Shown: positions 7,692 to 14,575 of the stretch, one piece after another
Layout of the letters: the number at the start of each line of letters is the position of its first letter
How positions within the stretch are numbered: the stretch's first letter is position 1
IMG/VR virus record: IMGVR_UViG_3300043403_000115
Span: 1 to 33,824 of that record
Length of the DNA stretch: 33,824 bases
Strand: one strand, 5' to 3'
Source of the DNA: a virus
Notes under the pieces: model-generated
The model's input: the letters and a program-made list of their open reading frames with translations, nothing else
Databases searched by the model: none
What the model was told of the DNA's origin: nothing
Made by a program: the position numbers and the translations under genes

Positions 7692-9060
7692 TCTTGGTCT
7701 CCATGCTTGCGATGACGACGGCGTCCGTCGCGGGGTTGTAGCGGGGCAGGGGGTTCAGGTGCAGGTCGTCATAGGCATCGTGCTGGGGCTTCATCATTTC
7801 GGTCGCGCGCCAAGCCAAGACGCGGGCAGCCTCGACGGCGTCAGGCGTGTTTTCCTGCAGCCAGTATCCGGCGATGACCGCCGCGATTTCCTGCCAGTTC
7901 AGACGGCACCTTGCGAGGGCCATGGCGAGGGGCATCGCGTTCGACAGGTTCGGTCGGTCGCTTTCGATGGGGCTCTTGCGGTCGATGGTCAAATGGACCG
8001 CCTGCAGGTCTCGGCTAAGGTCGAGAAGGTGCCCCCAGCGGGCATTGGCTGCCCCGAAATCCGCAGGTTCCAGCGCTGGCAGGACGGGGGCCCCTTTGCG
8101 ATGCCATGCTGCGAAGAAATCATGTGGTTGGCGGTGTGCGCAGGATCCGTGGTAGCAGTTCACCCCCGACGGGCGCGACACCCGATAGCCTGATCCGGTC
8201 ACGCTGCCGCCTGTGTGTTCGTCCGCAAAGGGGCATCGGACGGCAATCCAGCCTTGGCTGTTCGGGGCGGCTTCCAGCGTCTGGCCTGTGTCGGACAACC
8301 ACGTCAGGAGGGGGTCATCGCCGCTCTGCACCATGACCGCTTGGCCTGCGCTGACGAGGATGGGGCGGCTCGACTCCATCGGCAGGTCGAAGCCTTGCGG
8401 GCCGAACAACATTTCCGGGTTGGGAACGAAGCGGCGCTTCCAGTCTTCGAAGACAATCCGGGCGGGAAAACCTCTCCCCTTGGGGTCGCTTCCCGGCAGC
8501 CGTGCGAGGCGGATGAGGGCGGTCCTGCCTGTGCTGCCGCCCGCGTCCGCATGCCCCGCCTTGATCAGTGTCCGCATCATCCTGTCGATGGCCGACGCCT
8601 CGCGGAAAGGCTGGGTGAAAACATACCACCACTGTTCGCTGCCCGGCTTGGTCTCGATGATGACCGTGGGCTTCAGCTTCGGTGGGGTCAGGGTCGCGCC
8701 GTGCTTTTCTTCGCCGACGTCGTCCAGAACGATGGCGAGGTTCCCGGTCCAGCTTTCGGCGCGGCGCAGAAACTTCGCCCTGTCTGCGACCGAGTTGATC
8801 CGGAACAGGCCGACGGAGACGTGGGTGAATTTCGGGCCGATGATGGCGGTCTCGCGCCATTCGGTGACGGGCTGCTTGCCGTCGGCGTTGACCCAACTCA
8901 GGGCGGGGCGCTCGTGCGCCCAGTTGATCGTGTTGCCGACCAGATTCTTGACGAAGGCGGTCGGGTCGATATCGTGTGGAACGGTTTGGGGGGTTCCGGC
9001 GTTTTTTTCAGGGTGATTCGGCTTGTCGCAATGGTCTGATTCGTCTAAATTTGGTGCCAT
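7684..9060 (-). CDS. RepB/AEP-type DNA primase with C-terminal zinc motif
   Basis: The product has 458 residues. The central region has AIVLDDVGEE (D113/D114) and, after about 60 residues, GGSTGRTALIRLARLPGS. This fits the archaeo-eukaryotic primase fold of RepB-like and phage primases. A zinc-knuckle-like part follows: a Cys in VRCPFADEHTGGS and the cluster CYHGSCAH at 302-309, familiar from phage primase C-termini. The start at 9060 has a GGAGAG ribosome site 7-12 nt upstream; an in-frame start 28 codons earlier would lie in the leader hairpin and has no ribosome site. It is the first gene of the minus-strand operon, immediately after a terminator-like hairpin. Primer synthesis for phage replication is the expected role. 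Confidence 0.8.
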   Translation of the reverse strand: MAPNLDESDHCDKPNHPEKNAGTPQTVPHDIDPTAFVKNLVGNTINWAHERPALSWVNADGKQPVTEWRETAIIGPKFTHVSVGLFRINSVADRAKFLRRAESWTGNLAIVLDDVGEEKHGATLTPPKLKPTVIIETKPGSEQWWYVFTQPFREASAIDRMMRTLIKAGHADAGGSTGRTALIRLARLPGSDPKGRGFPARIVFEDWKRRFVPNPEMLFGPQGFDLPMESSRPILVSAGQAVMVQSGDDPLLTWLSDTGQTLEAAPNSQGWIAVRCPFADEHTGGSVTGSGYRVSRPSGVNCYHGSCAHRQPHDFFAAWHRKGAPVLPALEPADFGAANARWGHLLDLSRDLQAVHLTIDRKSPIESDRPNLSNAMPLAMALARCRLNWQEIAAVIAGYWLQENTPDAVEAARVLAWRATEMMKPQHDAYDDLHLNPLPRYNPATDAVVIASMETKNG

Positions 9061-9089
9061 ATAGGCTCTCCTGCACGAGGGCTTGTGTG

Positions 9090-9123
9090 AAAAAAACGGG
9101 GCGGGCTGGCGGGCCTGCCCCGT
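9090..9123 (-). terminator. intrinsic terminator/attenuator in the primase leader
   Basis: Bases 9096-9106 pair with 9113-9123 (11 bp, one G-T pair, 6-nt loop). Read on the minus strand the stem is followed by seven T (complement of A 9090-9096), a textbook intrinsic terminator. It ends 30 bp before the primase start. No gene on that strand ends upstream, so it should act as an attenuator of the replication/packaging operon or stop antisense transcripts. Confidence 0.8.
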
Positions 9124-9131
9124 TCGCATTC

Positions 9132-9158
9132 GGGGTTCGGCCATGATGACCGAACCCC
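9132..9158. repeat. 9-bp inverted repeat in the divergent control region
   Basis: GGGGTTCGG (9132-9140) pairs exactly with CCGAACCCC (9150-9158) around a 9-nt centre. It sits directly upstream (minus sense) of the leader terminator, so it may be an operator or a competing leader hairpin. Promoters for the two divergent operons must lie in 9124-9240, but I see no convincing -35/-10 pair there. Confidence 0.7.
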
Positions 9159-9254
9159 TCTCCGAAATCCAGCCGGGACCGGCGCTTCATCGGACTTGCC
9201 TGCCGGTGTTTAACATGGCAGCCTTTTCGGGTCTTTTCTGAAAGGGATGTTGAA

Positions 9255-10193
9255 ATGGAAAGCAAGGCGAAGGTTATTCCAATCACCGCTGCGACGGGGA
9301 CCGTGACGGTCCATCCTGCGGCGGCTGTCTTCCGGTTGTTGTCGGAGGACGACTTGGCGGCTCTGGCTGCCGACATTGGCCAGCAGGGTCTTCTGGAGCC
9401 CATCGTGGTCGATCAGCACTGGCAGATCATCGACGGACGAAACCGGCATGCGGCCTGTCTTCTGGCCGGGGTGGAGCCTCACTTCGTCACGCTCGAGACC
9501 GACGACGAGGACGAGATCAAGGCGTTCATCTGGTCGAAGGGTGGCCTTCGCCGGAACGTGACGCAGGGCCAGCGGGCGATGGCCTTCGCCCTGCTTTACC
9601 CCGAGGGGCATCAGGGGCAGAAGAACCTCGTTCACTCAGTGAACGAGGTTGGCAAAGTCTACGTCGCCTTCGCCCGCAAGGTGCTGCGCTGGACGCCGCT
9701 GGCGGCGGCGGAGGTGCAGATGGGCGCGATGCAGTTGAAAGCGGCCTATGACGCCGCGTGTGTCATCGAAAACGCAGCCAAGGAAGCAAAAAAACAGAAA
9801 GACTTGGAGGCGCAGACCGAAAGTGAAAAACAGGCCAACATGACCGCGACGACGGCGGCGGCTCTGGCCCAGATCGAGAAGGACGCTCCCGATCTTGCCG
9901 AGTCCATCGCCCTCGGGGAAATGACGCTGATCGCCGCGATTCAGGAGTTGGATTCCCGCGCAAAGCTGAAAAGCGTCAATCAGGTCCACGCTGTCAAGGC
10001 CATGGTTCAGGCGGCGCGACTCGGGAATGGGCTGGCGCAAAACTTCGCGTTCAATGCCGAGGCGCTGGTGAGGCTGACCGATTGGATGGGCAAGAACGAG
10101 GCCATGACCATCGACGACCTTGAGGCTGGCCTTGTTCTTTTGGCCGAACACTTTCCGACGCTTCTGCAGATCGTTCGGGAGGTGAAATCGTGA
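9255..10193 (+). CDS. ParB/Spo0J-like DNA-binding protein
   Basis: The protein has 312 residues. Residues 30-80 form a ParB N-terminal domain (LLSEDDLAALAADIGQQG, then LEPIVVD and IIDGRNRHAACLLAG at 58-72). A helical DNA-binding-type region follows (GGLRRNVTQGQRAMAFALLY) and then a Lys/Glu-rich helical C-terminal half. No ParA is encoded next to it. ParB-domain proteins of phages act in plasmid-like partition, in transcription control or as nucleases; which applies here is unknown. It is the first gene of the rightward early operon, with CTGAAAGG 9 nt before its ATG. A perfect 27-bp palindrome is embedded in its own coding sequence, and tandem palindromic repeats follow the operon. The stop overlaps a GTG start (GTGA). 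Confidence 0.83.
   Translation: MESKAKVIPITAATGTVTVHPAAAVFRLLSEDDLAALAADIGQQGLLEPIVVDQHWQIIDGRNRHAACLLAGVEPHFVTLETDDEDEIKAFIWSKGGLRRNVTQGQRAMAFALLYPEGHQGQKNLVHSVNEVGKVYVAFARKVLRWTPLAAAEVQMGAMQLKAAYDAACVIENAAKEAKKQKDLEAQTESEKQANMTATTAAALAQIEKDAPDLAESIALGEMTLIAAIQELDSRAKLKSVNQVHAVKAMVQAARLGNGLAQNFAFNAEALVRLTDWMGKNEAMTIDDLEAGLVLLAEHFPTLLQIVREVKS
9624..9650. repeat. perfect 27-bp odd palindrome inside the ParB-like gene
   Basis: AACCTCGTTCACT (9624-9636), a central C (9637) and AGTGAACGAGGTT (9638-9650) form a perfect 13-bp inverted repeat. It encodes KNLVHSVNEVG in the ParB-like protein. Such symmetry is not expected from coding constraint and suggests a protein-binding site, possibly for the protein itself. 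Confidence 0.85.
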
Positions 10194-10714
10194 AGGTTTC
10201 ATCGCTCAACAAGGAATTGCGGGCGCTCATCATCAAGGCGACCGATGCCTCTTTGAAGGATTTCTCCGGTGCCGCCAGTCAGCCTGTGCTGCGCAACTAC
10301 GTTGAAATGCAAATGATCGAATCGGGGGACTGGGCTTTTGCTGAGTCGATGGCGAAGGCGAGCATCACCCAGCTTCTGAGGTCGGAAGTGGCGGGCATCA
10401 TCAAGGCCCACACCAAGCCGAAATACGACACCGGCCAGCTTTCCTTGCTGGACGAGTTGGAGATGTGGGTCGCGGCTGGTGTCGATGAGCAGAACGGCGA
10501 TCAGCGGGTCAAGATGAAGTATGCGAACCTGTCGAACCTGCAATACGCACTCGCCCAGCACGACGAGAACCTTGGCAAGCAGCAGGCTGCAAATGCCAAT
10601 CTGCACTTGCGCGTCGAGTTTCTCATGATGGCTGGTCTGACAAACGAGAACACCGTGCAGGATGTCGCTTCGGTCGCCGTTGCTCTTGCCGAGGCTCGGG
10701 GATTCACCATCTAG
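10190..10714 (+). CDS. hypothetical protein coupled to the ParB-like gene
   Basis: The product has 174 residues, mostly helical by composition, with no motif I recognise. It begins at a GTG that overlaps the ParB-like stop (GTGA). The upstream GGGAGGTG can act as ribosome site. The two genes form a short operon that ends before the repeat-rich intergenic region. A partner role for the ParB-like protein is plausible from this pairing, but there is no ParA/ParM-type ATPase motif in it. Confidence 0.75.
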   Translation: MKVSSLNKELRALIIKATDASLKDFSGAASQPVLRNYVEMQMIESGDWAFAESMAKASITQLLRSEVAGIIKAHTKPKYDTGQLSLLDELEMWVAAGVDEQNGDQRVKMKYANLSNLQYALAQHDENLGKQQAANANLHLRVEFLMMAGLTNENTVQDVASVAVALAEARGFTI

Positions 10715-10741
10715 CTGCTTTTCACCGTTTCTTCGATTCGC

Positions 10742-10775
10742 GCGGGCGACTTGCATAAAAAAGCAACTCGCCCGC
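10742..10775. repeat. 13-bp stem hairpin with A-rich loop
   Basis: Bases 10742-10754 pair with 10763-10775 with one mismatch, around the loop ATAAAAAA. The inner part, GACTTGC-loop-GCAA, matches the dispersed element at 31008. It lies 27 bp after the end of the 10190 gene. With no T tract after the stem it is not a standard terminator on the plus strand. Confidence 0.8.
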
Positions 10776-10778
10776 GCT

Positions 10779-10854
10779 GCTCCGTGGACTGATTCAGTCC
10801 ATGAACGCCGCTCCGTGGACTGATTCAGTCCATGAACGCCGCTCCGTGGACTGA
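10779..10854. repeat. 31-bp tandem repeats, each with a 17-bp palindrome
   Basis: Two identical 31-bp units (10779-10809 and 10810-10840) are followed by a partial third (10841-10854) that diverges after the first half of the palindrome. Each full unit contains TGGACTGATTCAGTCCA, an 8-bp inverted repeat around a single T. This gives two full sites and one half-site at exactly 31-bp spacing, about three helical turns, so bound proteins would line up on one face. Confidence 0.9.
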
Positions 10855-10977
10855 CCGTGGAGTCTGTGTGGCGTTCACGGGAGGCTTGAGTCCTCTTGGG
10901 TTGGCTTGCTCTCGCTTGGAATGGGCTTGAGTCGGCTTGACTTGGAGCCATTGTAGCCATTCTGGCCACTTTGAGCG

Positions 10978-11018
10978 TTGCTTTTTTCTGCAAGGCCCCT
11001 TGCTTTTTTCTGCAAGTC
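10978..11018. repeat. two adjacent TTGC-TTTTTTCT-GCAA mini-hairpins
   Basis: Copies at 10978-10993 and about 10998-11018 share stem TTGC/GCAA (extended to CTTGC/GCAAG in the second) and the same 8-nt loop TTTTTTCT. They belong to the element family also seen at 4161, 10748, 15697 and 31008. Confidence 0.75.
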
Positions 11019-11061
11019 ACGGTAGCCCTGTGGATTGAATTCACCCTGAAAGGCTGCTGAA

Positions 11062-11847
11062 ATGTCTGATCCCGCTTACAAAACCCCCGAAACCTTGCTG
11101 AATGACCCCGATTCGATGCGCGACGCGCTCGCCGACCGGATCAAGCATCAGGCCATCCACCTTCGCGATTCCGAAGTCTCCAAGCGCGAAAAGTGGGCTG
11201 CCATTGGCGCGGACCTGCTGATGGCGCGGGAGTCCATGCTCTCGACCAATGAATTCGGCGTCTGGGTGGAGGCGTCTGGCATCAAGGAGTTGCCGGGCCT
11301 GCAGACCGCAGCGGCGCGGTCGGACGTGATCTGGCTGGCTGAGTATCCCGCCAAGGCCGACAAGATCGAAGAGTCGATCTCGACCCCGCGCAATATCCGG
11401 CACAAGTGGCGGCTGCTGTTCGCCAGTTCCTGTGTGATCGAAGCCGACGCGCTGGTGGCCATGGAGGCGACCGAGGTTCCCGACGTGGAGGCTGCCGCCG
11501 ATGGGGTGGCCGCGACCACGGGCTCGACCCAGAAGGAAGCCTTCGACGAGATCACCCGGCTCATCGCGGTGTCGGAGGATACCTCTGGCGTCGACCTTGA
11601 GACGTCGGTGGCGAAGGCGCTGCCCAAGCTGAAAAAGGCGCTGCAGGCGGCTGCCGACGCGGGGGTCACCCATTCCATGCTCTGCATCAATGCGGGTGCG
11701 GTCTGGGGTGGGTTCTTCGCTTGGTCGCACCAGCCTGCGCCGTCGAACGTGCAGGAGGCGATGGCCGCGACCGTCGGGACCGCCAAGGACGAGGGCCTGT
11801 CGTTCAAGGACTTCATTTCGCTGGCTGGGGAGGCGTTCACGGCATGA
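11062..11847 (+). CDS. hypothetical early protein
   Basis: The product has 261 residues. The N-terminal half is helical and Lys/Arg-containing (ADRIKHQAIHLRDSEVSKRE, then GADLLMARESMLSTNEFGVW), a pattern often seen in phage proteins with an HTH-like or nucleoid-associated N-terminus. The C-terminal half is Ala-rich. I do not recognise a named family. CTGAAAGG ends 8 nt before the ATG, marking it as first gene of a unit. Its stop overlaps the HD-domain gene (ATGA). The five genes that follow run on with overlaps of 1 to 4 bp to 13792, so it leads a nucleotide-metabolism-flavoured operon. Confidence 0.8.
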   Translation: MSDPAYKTPETLLNDPDSMRDALADRIKHQAIHLRDSEVSKREKWAAIGADLLMARESMLSTNEFGVWVEASGIKELPGLQTAAARSDVIWLAEYPAKADKIEESISTPRNIRHKWRLLFASSCVIEADALVAMEATEVPDVEAAADGVAATTGSTQKEAFDEITRLIAVSEDTSGVDLETSVAKALPKLKKALQAAADAGVTHSMLCINAGAVWGGFFAWSHQPAPSNVQEAMAATVGTAKDEGLSFKDFISLAGEAFTA

Positions 11848-12575
11848 GCGAACAAGTCACCGACCACGACTACCAGCCGTCGCTCAACGTCAACTTTCAG
11901 GGCGACTGCGTGATCTGCGGTCATGGGGCGGGGGCGCACGGCGTCACCCCGCCCGACTGCTCCGATATCCCCGAGCAGTCCGAGGCGTTCTTTCGGTCTG
12001 CCCGCAGGCTGAACCTCACCCGCGCCATGCGGGTGGACGGCGGGCTCAGGGAGTCAAGGGACTGCCGGATTCCCTTGGCGCTGGGGCGCTGCCTCATCGA
12101 TCTGGCCGACCCTCACCCGGACGATGTCGATCTGGACGCGGTGCATGCCCGTCTGGCCGTCATCCGGCGCTTCTCAGGCGATCCGAAGGCTTTGACCGTC
12201 TCTGCCCACAGCCGGGTCGTCTCTGCCCTTGCGCGGGCCGCTGGGGCTTCGGACGAGGTCATCCGCTGGTGTCTGTGCCACGACATGCACGAGGCGTTCA
12301 CGGGCGACATTCCGGCCCCTGTGAAGCGGTATCTCTCAGAGTATACCCCGGCGCTCACCAAGCTGGAGACCGCGCTTGACGTGGCGATCTGCGGTGCGAT
12401 GGGGATCCCTGTGCCGTCCGACGAAGTCCGGTTGCGGGTCAGGTTCTTCGACAAGCTGTCGGAGACGATGGAGTGGGTCCATATCCTTGAACGCCCGGAG
12501 GCGGCTTGGAACGTGCCCTACACGTCGCACAACGTCTCGACGATGTGGAAGGCTCTGCACGGGGTGAAGCCATGA
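11844..12575 (+). CDS. HD-domain phosphohydrolase, YfbR-like 5'-deoxynucleotidase
   Basis: The protein has 243 residues. After an N-terminal extension with a CVICG-type pair of cysteines (22, 25), residues 100-215 show the HD signature of YfbR: H122 in SAHSRVV, H146-D147 in CHDMHEAFTGDIPAPVK with E150 and D155, and D203 in FFDKLSE. The segment HEAFTGDIPAPVK closely follows the YfbR loop around its catalytic acids. Family members hydrolyse deoxynucleoside 5'-monophosphates. In a phage this would adjust dNMP pools, from recycled host DNA or by removing unmodified precursors. The downstream MazG-like gene supports a nucleotide role. The start at 11844 makes an ATGA overlap. Confidence 0.82.
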   Translation: MSEQVTDHDYQPSLNVNFQGDCVICGHGAGAHGVTPPDCSDIPEQSEAFFRSARRLNLTRAMRVDGGLRESRDCRIPLALGRCLIDLADPHPDDVDLDAVHARLAVIRRFSGDPKALTVSAHSRVVSALARAAGASDEVIRWCLCHDMHEAFTGDIPAPVKRYLSEYTPALTKLETALDVAICGAMGIPVPSDEVRLRVRFFDKLSETMEWVHILERPEAAWNVPYTSHNVSTMWKALHGVKP

Positions 12576-12877
12576 CCTATGGGGAAAACCTCGACCAGAC
12601 CATCGCCGAGTGCGACTGCCCTGATCCCGTGGTGTGTCGCGGGTGGGGTGGGTGCAGGGCTGCTGAATTGCCTGAACCCCGTCGCTCGCCTTTGACTGAC
12701 GAAGCCTTGCGGGGGCTGGACGCGATCTATCGTGAGGCTTGGCAGCAGGGCCGTCGGACGGGCTTCGGTGCCGGGGTGGGCGAGAAGGCTTGGCTGCACA
12801 AGACGTGGCCGGGGTTCGGGATCCTGCTGTTTGTGGTCGGGACGCTGTTTGGCATCTTTGTGGGGGCAAATCTCTGA
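12572..12877 (+). CDS. small membrane protein with Cys-rich N-terminus
   Basis: The product has 101 residues. The N-terminal half has four cysteines (CDC, C and C in AECDCPDPVVCRGWGGC). The last 22 residues (FGILLFVVGTLFGIFVG) are one clear membrane helix, giving a tail-anchored layout with the N-terminus probably cytoplasmic. The family is unknown. The gene overlaps both neighbours (ATGA upstream, TGATG downstream), so expression is coupled to the two nucleotide-metabolism genes. Confidence 0.78.
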   Translation: MTYGENLDQTIAECDCPDPVVCRGWGGCRAAELPEPRRSPLTDEALRGLDAIYREAWQQGRRTGFGAGVGEKAWLHKTWPGFGILLFVVGTLFGIFVGANL

Positions 12878-13383
12878 TGTGGTATTACGAGCAATGGACC
12901 GCTCTGGGGCGCTGGTCACCTCGGACGGAGCCCACCCAGCCTTCGGAGATTCTGGCATCCGGATCAAAGCGCAAGATTCGCGCGGTGCGGGAGGTTCCTG
13001 AAAACATGACGGGCTACGACCTGAACGTGCTGCAGGGCTGGTCGGACGCGGTCATCGCCAAGGAGGCGCAGGCGGCGGCTCCCCAGATTGCGGCGGCGCT
13101 CGCGACGGGGCAGGCGACGCTGGTTGCGGAATCGTCCGACACCGATATCGTAAGGGCGGTTGCTCTTGAAGTTGCCCATGAGGTGGAGCGGGCGCGGCGC
13201 AAGCACGCGCCGATGCACTCGCCCCACGAGGGTTGGTCGGTCATCTTCGAGGAATTGGAGGAATTGCGCGAGCATGTCCGGGCCGACACCGGGCGGTCGG
13301 CTGCAGCCCGAAAGGAGGCCCTGCAAATCGCCGCCATGGGCATCCGCTACGCTCTCGACCTGTGCGGGGAGGATGAGGAATGA
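12877..13383 (+). CDS. MazG-like nucleotide pyrophosphohydrolase-related protein
   Basis: This is a 168-residue protein. Residues 90-165 are an all-helical segment of the phage MazG-like type: SPHEGWSVIFEELEELREHV (115-134), with the acidic cluster E125/E126/E128/E129, followed by ARKEALQIAAMGIRYALDL (144-162). In the active family, EExxE and ExxD motifs bind Mg2+ and the enzyme hydrolyses (d)NTPs to monophosphates. Here the second motif is KEALQ, so catalysis is uncertain. The N-terminal 85 residues are poorly conserved in appearance. It follows the YfbR-like gene after one small membrane gene; together they suggest nucleotide-pool control. Confidence 0.65.
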   Translation: MWYYEQWTALGRWSPRTEPTQPSEILASGSKRKIRAVREVPENMTGYDLNVLQGWSDAVIAKEAQAAAPQIAAALATGQATLVAESSDTDIVRAVALEVAHEVERARRKHAPMHSPHEGWSVIFEELEELREHVRADTGRSAAARKEALQIAAMGIRYALDLCGEDEE

Positions 13384-13583
13384 CGACCACTTCCGAGCCT
13401 CTCGTGACCCTTGTCTTCACCAACTCCGACGCCACGCCGAAGGTGTCCGCCCTGCGGCTGACTGCCGAGGGAGTGCCTCTGGTGATGGCTTGGTATGGGT
13501 CGCACCATGCGGGGGATCGCTATTTCGTCACGCTGGACGGGGTGCGGGTCGCCAAAGACCAGAACGGGGAGCCCCTGCCGTGA
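13380..13583 (+). CDS. small hypothetical protein
   Basis: The product has 67 residues and looks beta-rich (VTLVFTNSD, RYFVTLDGVRVAKD). No family was recognised. It starts with an ATGA overlap on the MazG-like gene and ends in a GTGA overlap with the next gene, so it is part of the same coupled operon. Confidence 0.7.
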   Translation: MTTTSEPLVTLVFTNSDATPKVSALRLTAEGVPLVMAWYGSHHAGDRYFVTLDGVRVAKDQNGEPLP

Positions 13584-13792
13584 CCACGCTGATCATCAAG
13601 CTGGAGTCGACGGGATCCGCAACACGGGCTTCGCTGGCTGCCATGACCCCTGACGGGCTGCCCCGGACGGTCACGGGGGTGGGGCGCAATGCGTCGATGG
13701 CGATCACCGAGGTCACGAAAATGGCGCGCAAGGAGGGGCTTTTGGGTTGGGCTTGGTCTTGTCCCGAGGTCGGACTGCGGGGGGTGCTTTGA
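13580..13792 (+). CDS. small hypothetical protein (GTG start)
   Basis: The product has 70 residues and begins at a GTG overlapping the previous stop (GTGA). No motif was recognised. Its stop lies 7 bp before the first operator-promoter element, so it closes the 11062-13792 operon. No hairpin terminator is visible after it, and readthrough into the next unit is possible. Confidence 0.65.
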   Translation: MTTLIIKLESTGSATRASLAAMTPDGLPRTVTGVGRNASMAITEVTKMARKEGLLGWAWSCPEVGLRGVL

Positions 13793-13799
13793 AAAGGTG

Positions 13800-13838
13800 A
13801 AGGCCAGACTTGACAAATCTTTTGCTGAACGCCACCCT
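13800..13838 (+). promoter_or_regulatory. operator-promoter 1 (AAGGCCAGACTT over TTGACA)
   Basis: The operator at 13800-13811 overlaps a perfect -35 box TTGACA (13810-13815). No TATAAT-like -10 sits at 17 bp (CACCCT instead), so strength may depend on an activator. It precedes the HNH-like nuclease gene. Confidence 0.7.
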
Positions 13839-13891
13839 TTTCCTGTCCGGGCTGAGGTTCGGGCAGGCTCTCTAACCTGAAAGGATGCCCC

Positions 13892-14497
13892 TTGTCTGCC
13901 TCTAAAATTCTTGCCGCGCCTGCCGCTCTTGTGACTGCCGCAGGGCTCTGGCTTGCGCCCATCGCCCCCATTGCCACCACGGCGGTGGAGACTGCCATTG
14001 TCGCGGGCCGTGTCGCAGCCCCCGCCATTCCCGTCGCGGCGGCTGCGGTGGAGACCGTTGTTGTAGCGGGCCGCGCTGCCGCTCCTGTGGCTGGGTTCAC
14101 GTTCGCAAAGGAATTGCCCGAGATCACCATGCTCGCTTTCAAGGACTACCGCAGGCGCTTCCTGCGCTCGACGCGCGATGCCTTCGTGAAATCCCGCGAG
14201 CGTCCCGATGGGCTTTTTGTCGACGACCTGACCGGGCAACTGATCACCAAGGCGGAGGTCAGCGTCGACCACGTCATTCCTCTGGCCACGGCGCGCGACG
14301 CGCTCGGGGTCAACACGCGGGAATTCGTGGACTTTGCCAATGATCCGGCGAACCTCATCATCACCACGATTCGGAACAACGCCGCCAAGGGCAAGGCTGA
14401 CTTGCTCACGTCGACCGCCATGTTTCCGGAGGCTACCGTCGATTTGTCCCTGATCGGCAAGCAGGTTGCCGACGCCTACCGCCTCACTCTCCACTGA
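13892..14497 (+). CDS. HNH-like nuclease with Ala-rich hydrophobic N-terminus (TTG start)
   Basis: The protein has 201 residues starting at TTG, chosen because CTGAAAGG lies 7 nt upstream and the nearer ATG runs into a stop after six codons. Residues 1-70 are hydrophobic and Ala-rich with an internal duplication (AVETAIVAGRVAAP and AVETVVVAGRAAAP), resembling a signal or membrane segment. Residues 85-175 look like an HNH/DUF1524-type nuclease: DGLFVDDLTGQ, then VDHVIPLATA (D126, H127), FANDPANL (N150, D151, N154) and RNNAAKGK (N163, K166). That set of D-H, N and K is the usual catalytic constellation. Export or membrane placement is inferred from the N-terminus. It has its own operator-promoter. 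Confidence 0.7.
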   Translation: MSASKILAAPAALVTAAGLWLAPIAPIATTAVETAIVAGRVAAPAIPVAAAAVETVVVAGRAAAPVAGFTFAKELPEITMLAFKDYRRRFLRSTRDAFVKSRERPDGLFVDDLTGQLITKAEVSVDHVIPLATARDALGVNTREFVDFANDPANLIITTIRNNAAKGKADLLTSTAMFPEATVDLSLIGKQVADAYRLTLH

Positions 14498-14508
14498 AAG
14501 GAGTCGTG

Positions 14509-14548
14509 AAGGCCAGACTTGACAAGCCTCTCGGAAAGATTGTATTCC
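14509..14548 (+). promoter_or_regulatory. operator-promoter 2
   Basis: The operator AAGGCCAGACTT (14509-14520) is identical to that of promoter 1. The -35 TTGACA is at 14519-14524 and a -10 TATTCC at 14543-14548 with an 18-bp spacer. An orphan CTGAAAGG (14494-14501) directly precedes it. Confidence 0.82.
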
Positions 14549-14575
14549 AAGCAATCAGCCCTGAAAGGACAAGCA

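Larger units (their letters stand above)
10715..11061. other. repeat-rich 347-bp intergenic region, candidate centromere or origin
   Basis: No gene is present. In order it holds a 13-bp-stem hairpin with a loop of six As (10742-10775), tandem 31-bp palindromic repeats (10779-10854), and four spaced GGCTTG boxes (10883, 10903, 10924, 10934). Two of those boxes are the full GGCTTGAGTC. Two copies of the TTGC-T6-GCAA hairpin (10978-11018) follow, then the CTGAAAGG ribosome site of the next gene. A TTGACT at 10937 could be a -35 box, but no good -10 follows. The repeat density next to a ParB-like operon resembles plasmid and phage partition sites or iteron origins. Confidence 0.75.

Noticed and set aside
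10779-10854. CRISPR array
   Set aside because: The repeats are directly tandem with no spacers, only two and a half copies, and there are no cas genes.
13797-14574. A leader peptide starting VKARLDK / VKAGLDK at several operator sites
   Set aside because: GTG plus the operator happens to read VKA(R/G)LDK at promoters 1-3, but promoters 4 and 5 have GTT instead of GTG and the frames then diverge. The conservation is explained by the DNA operator and -35 box.
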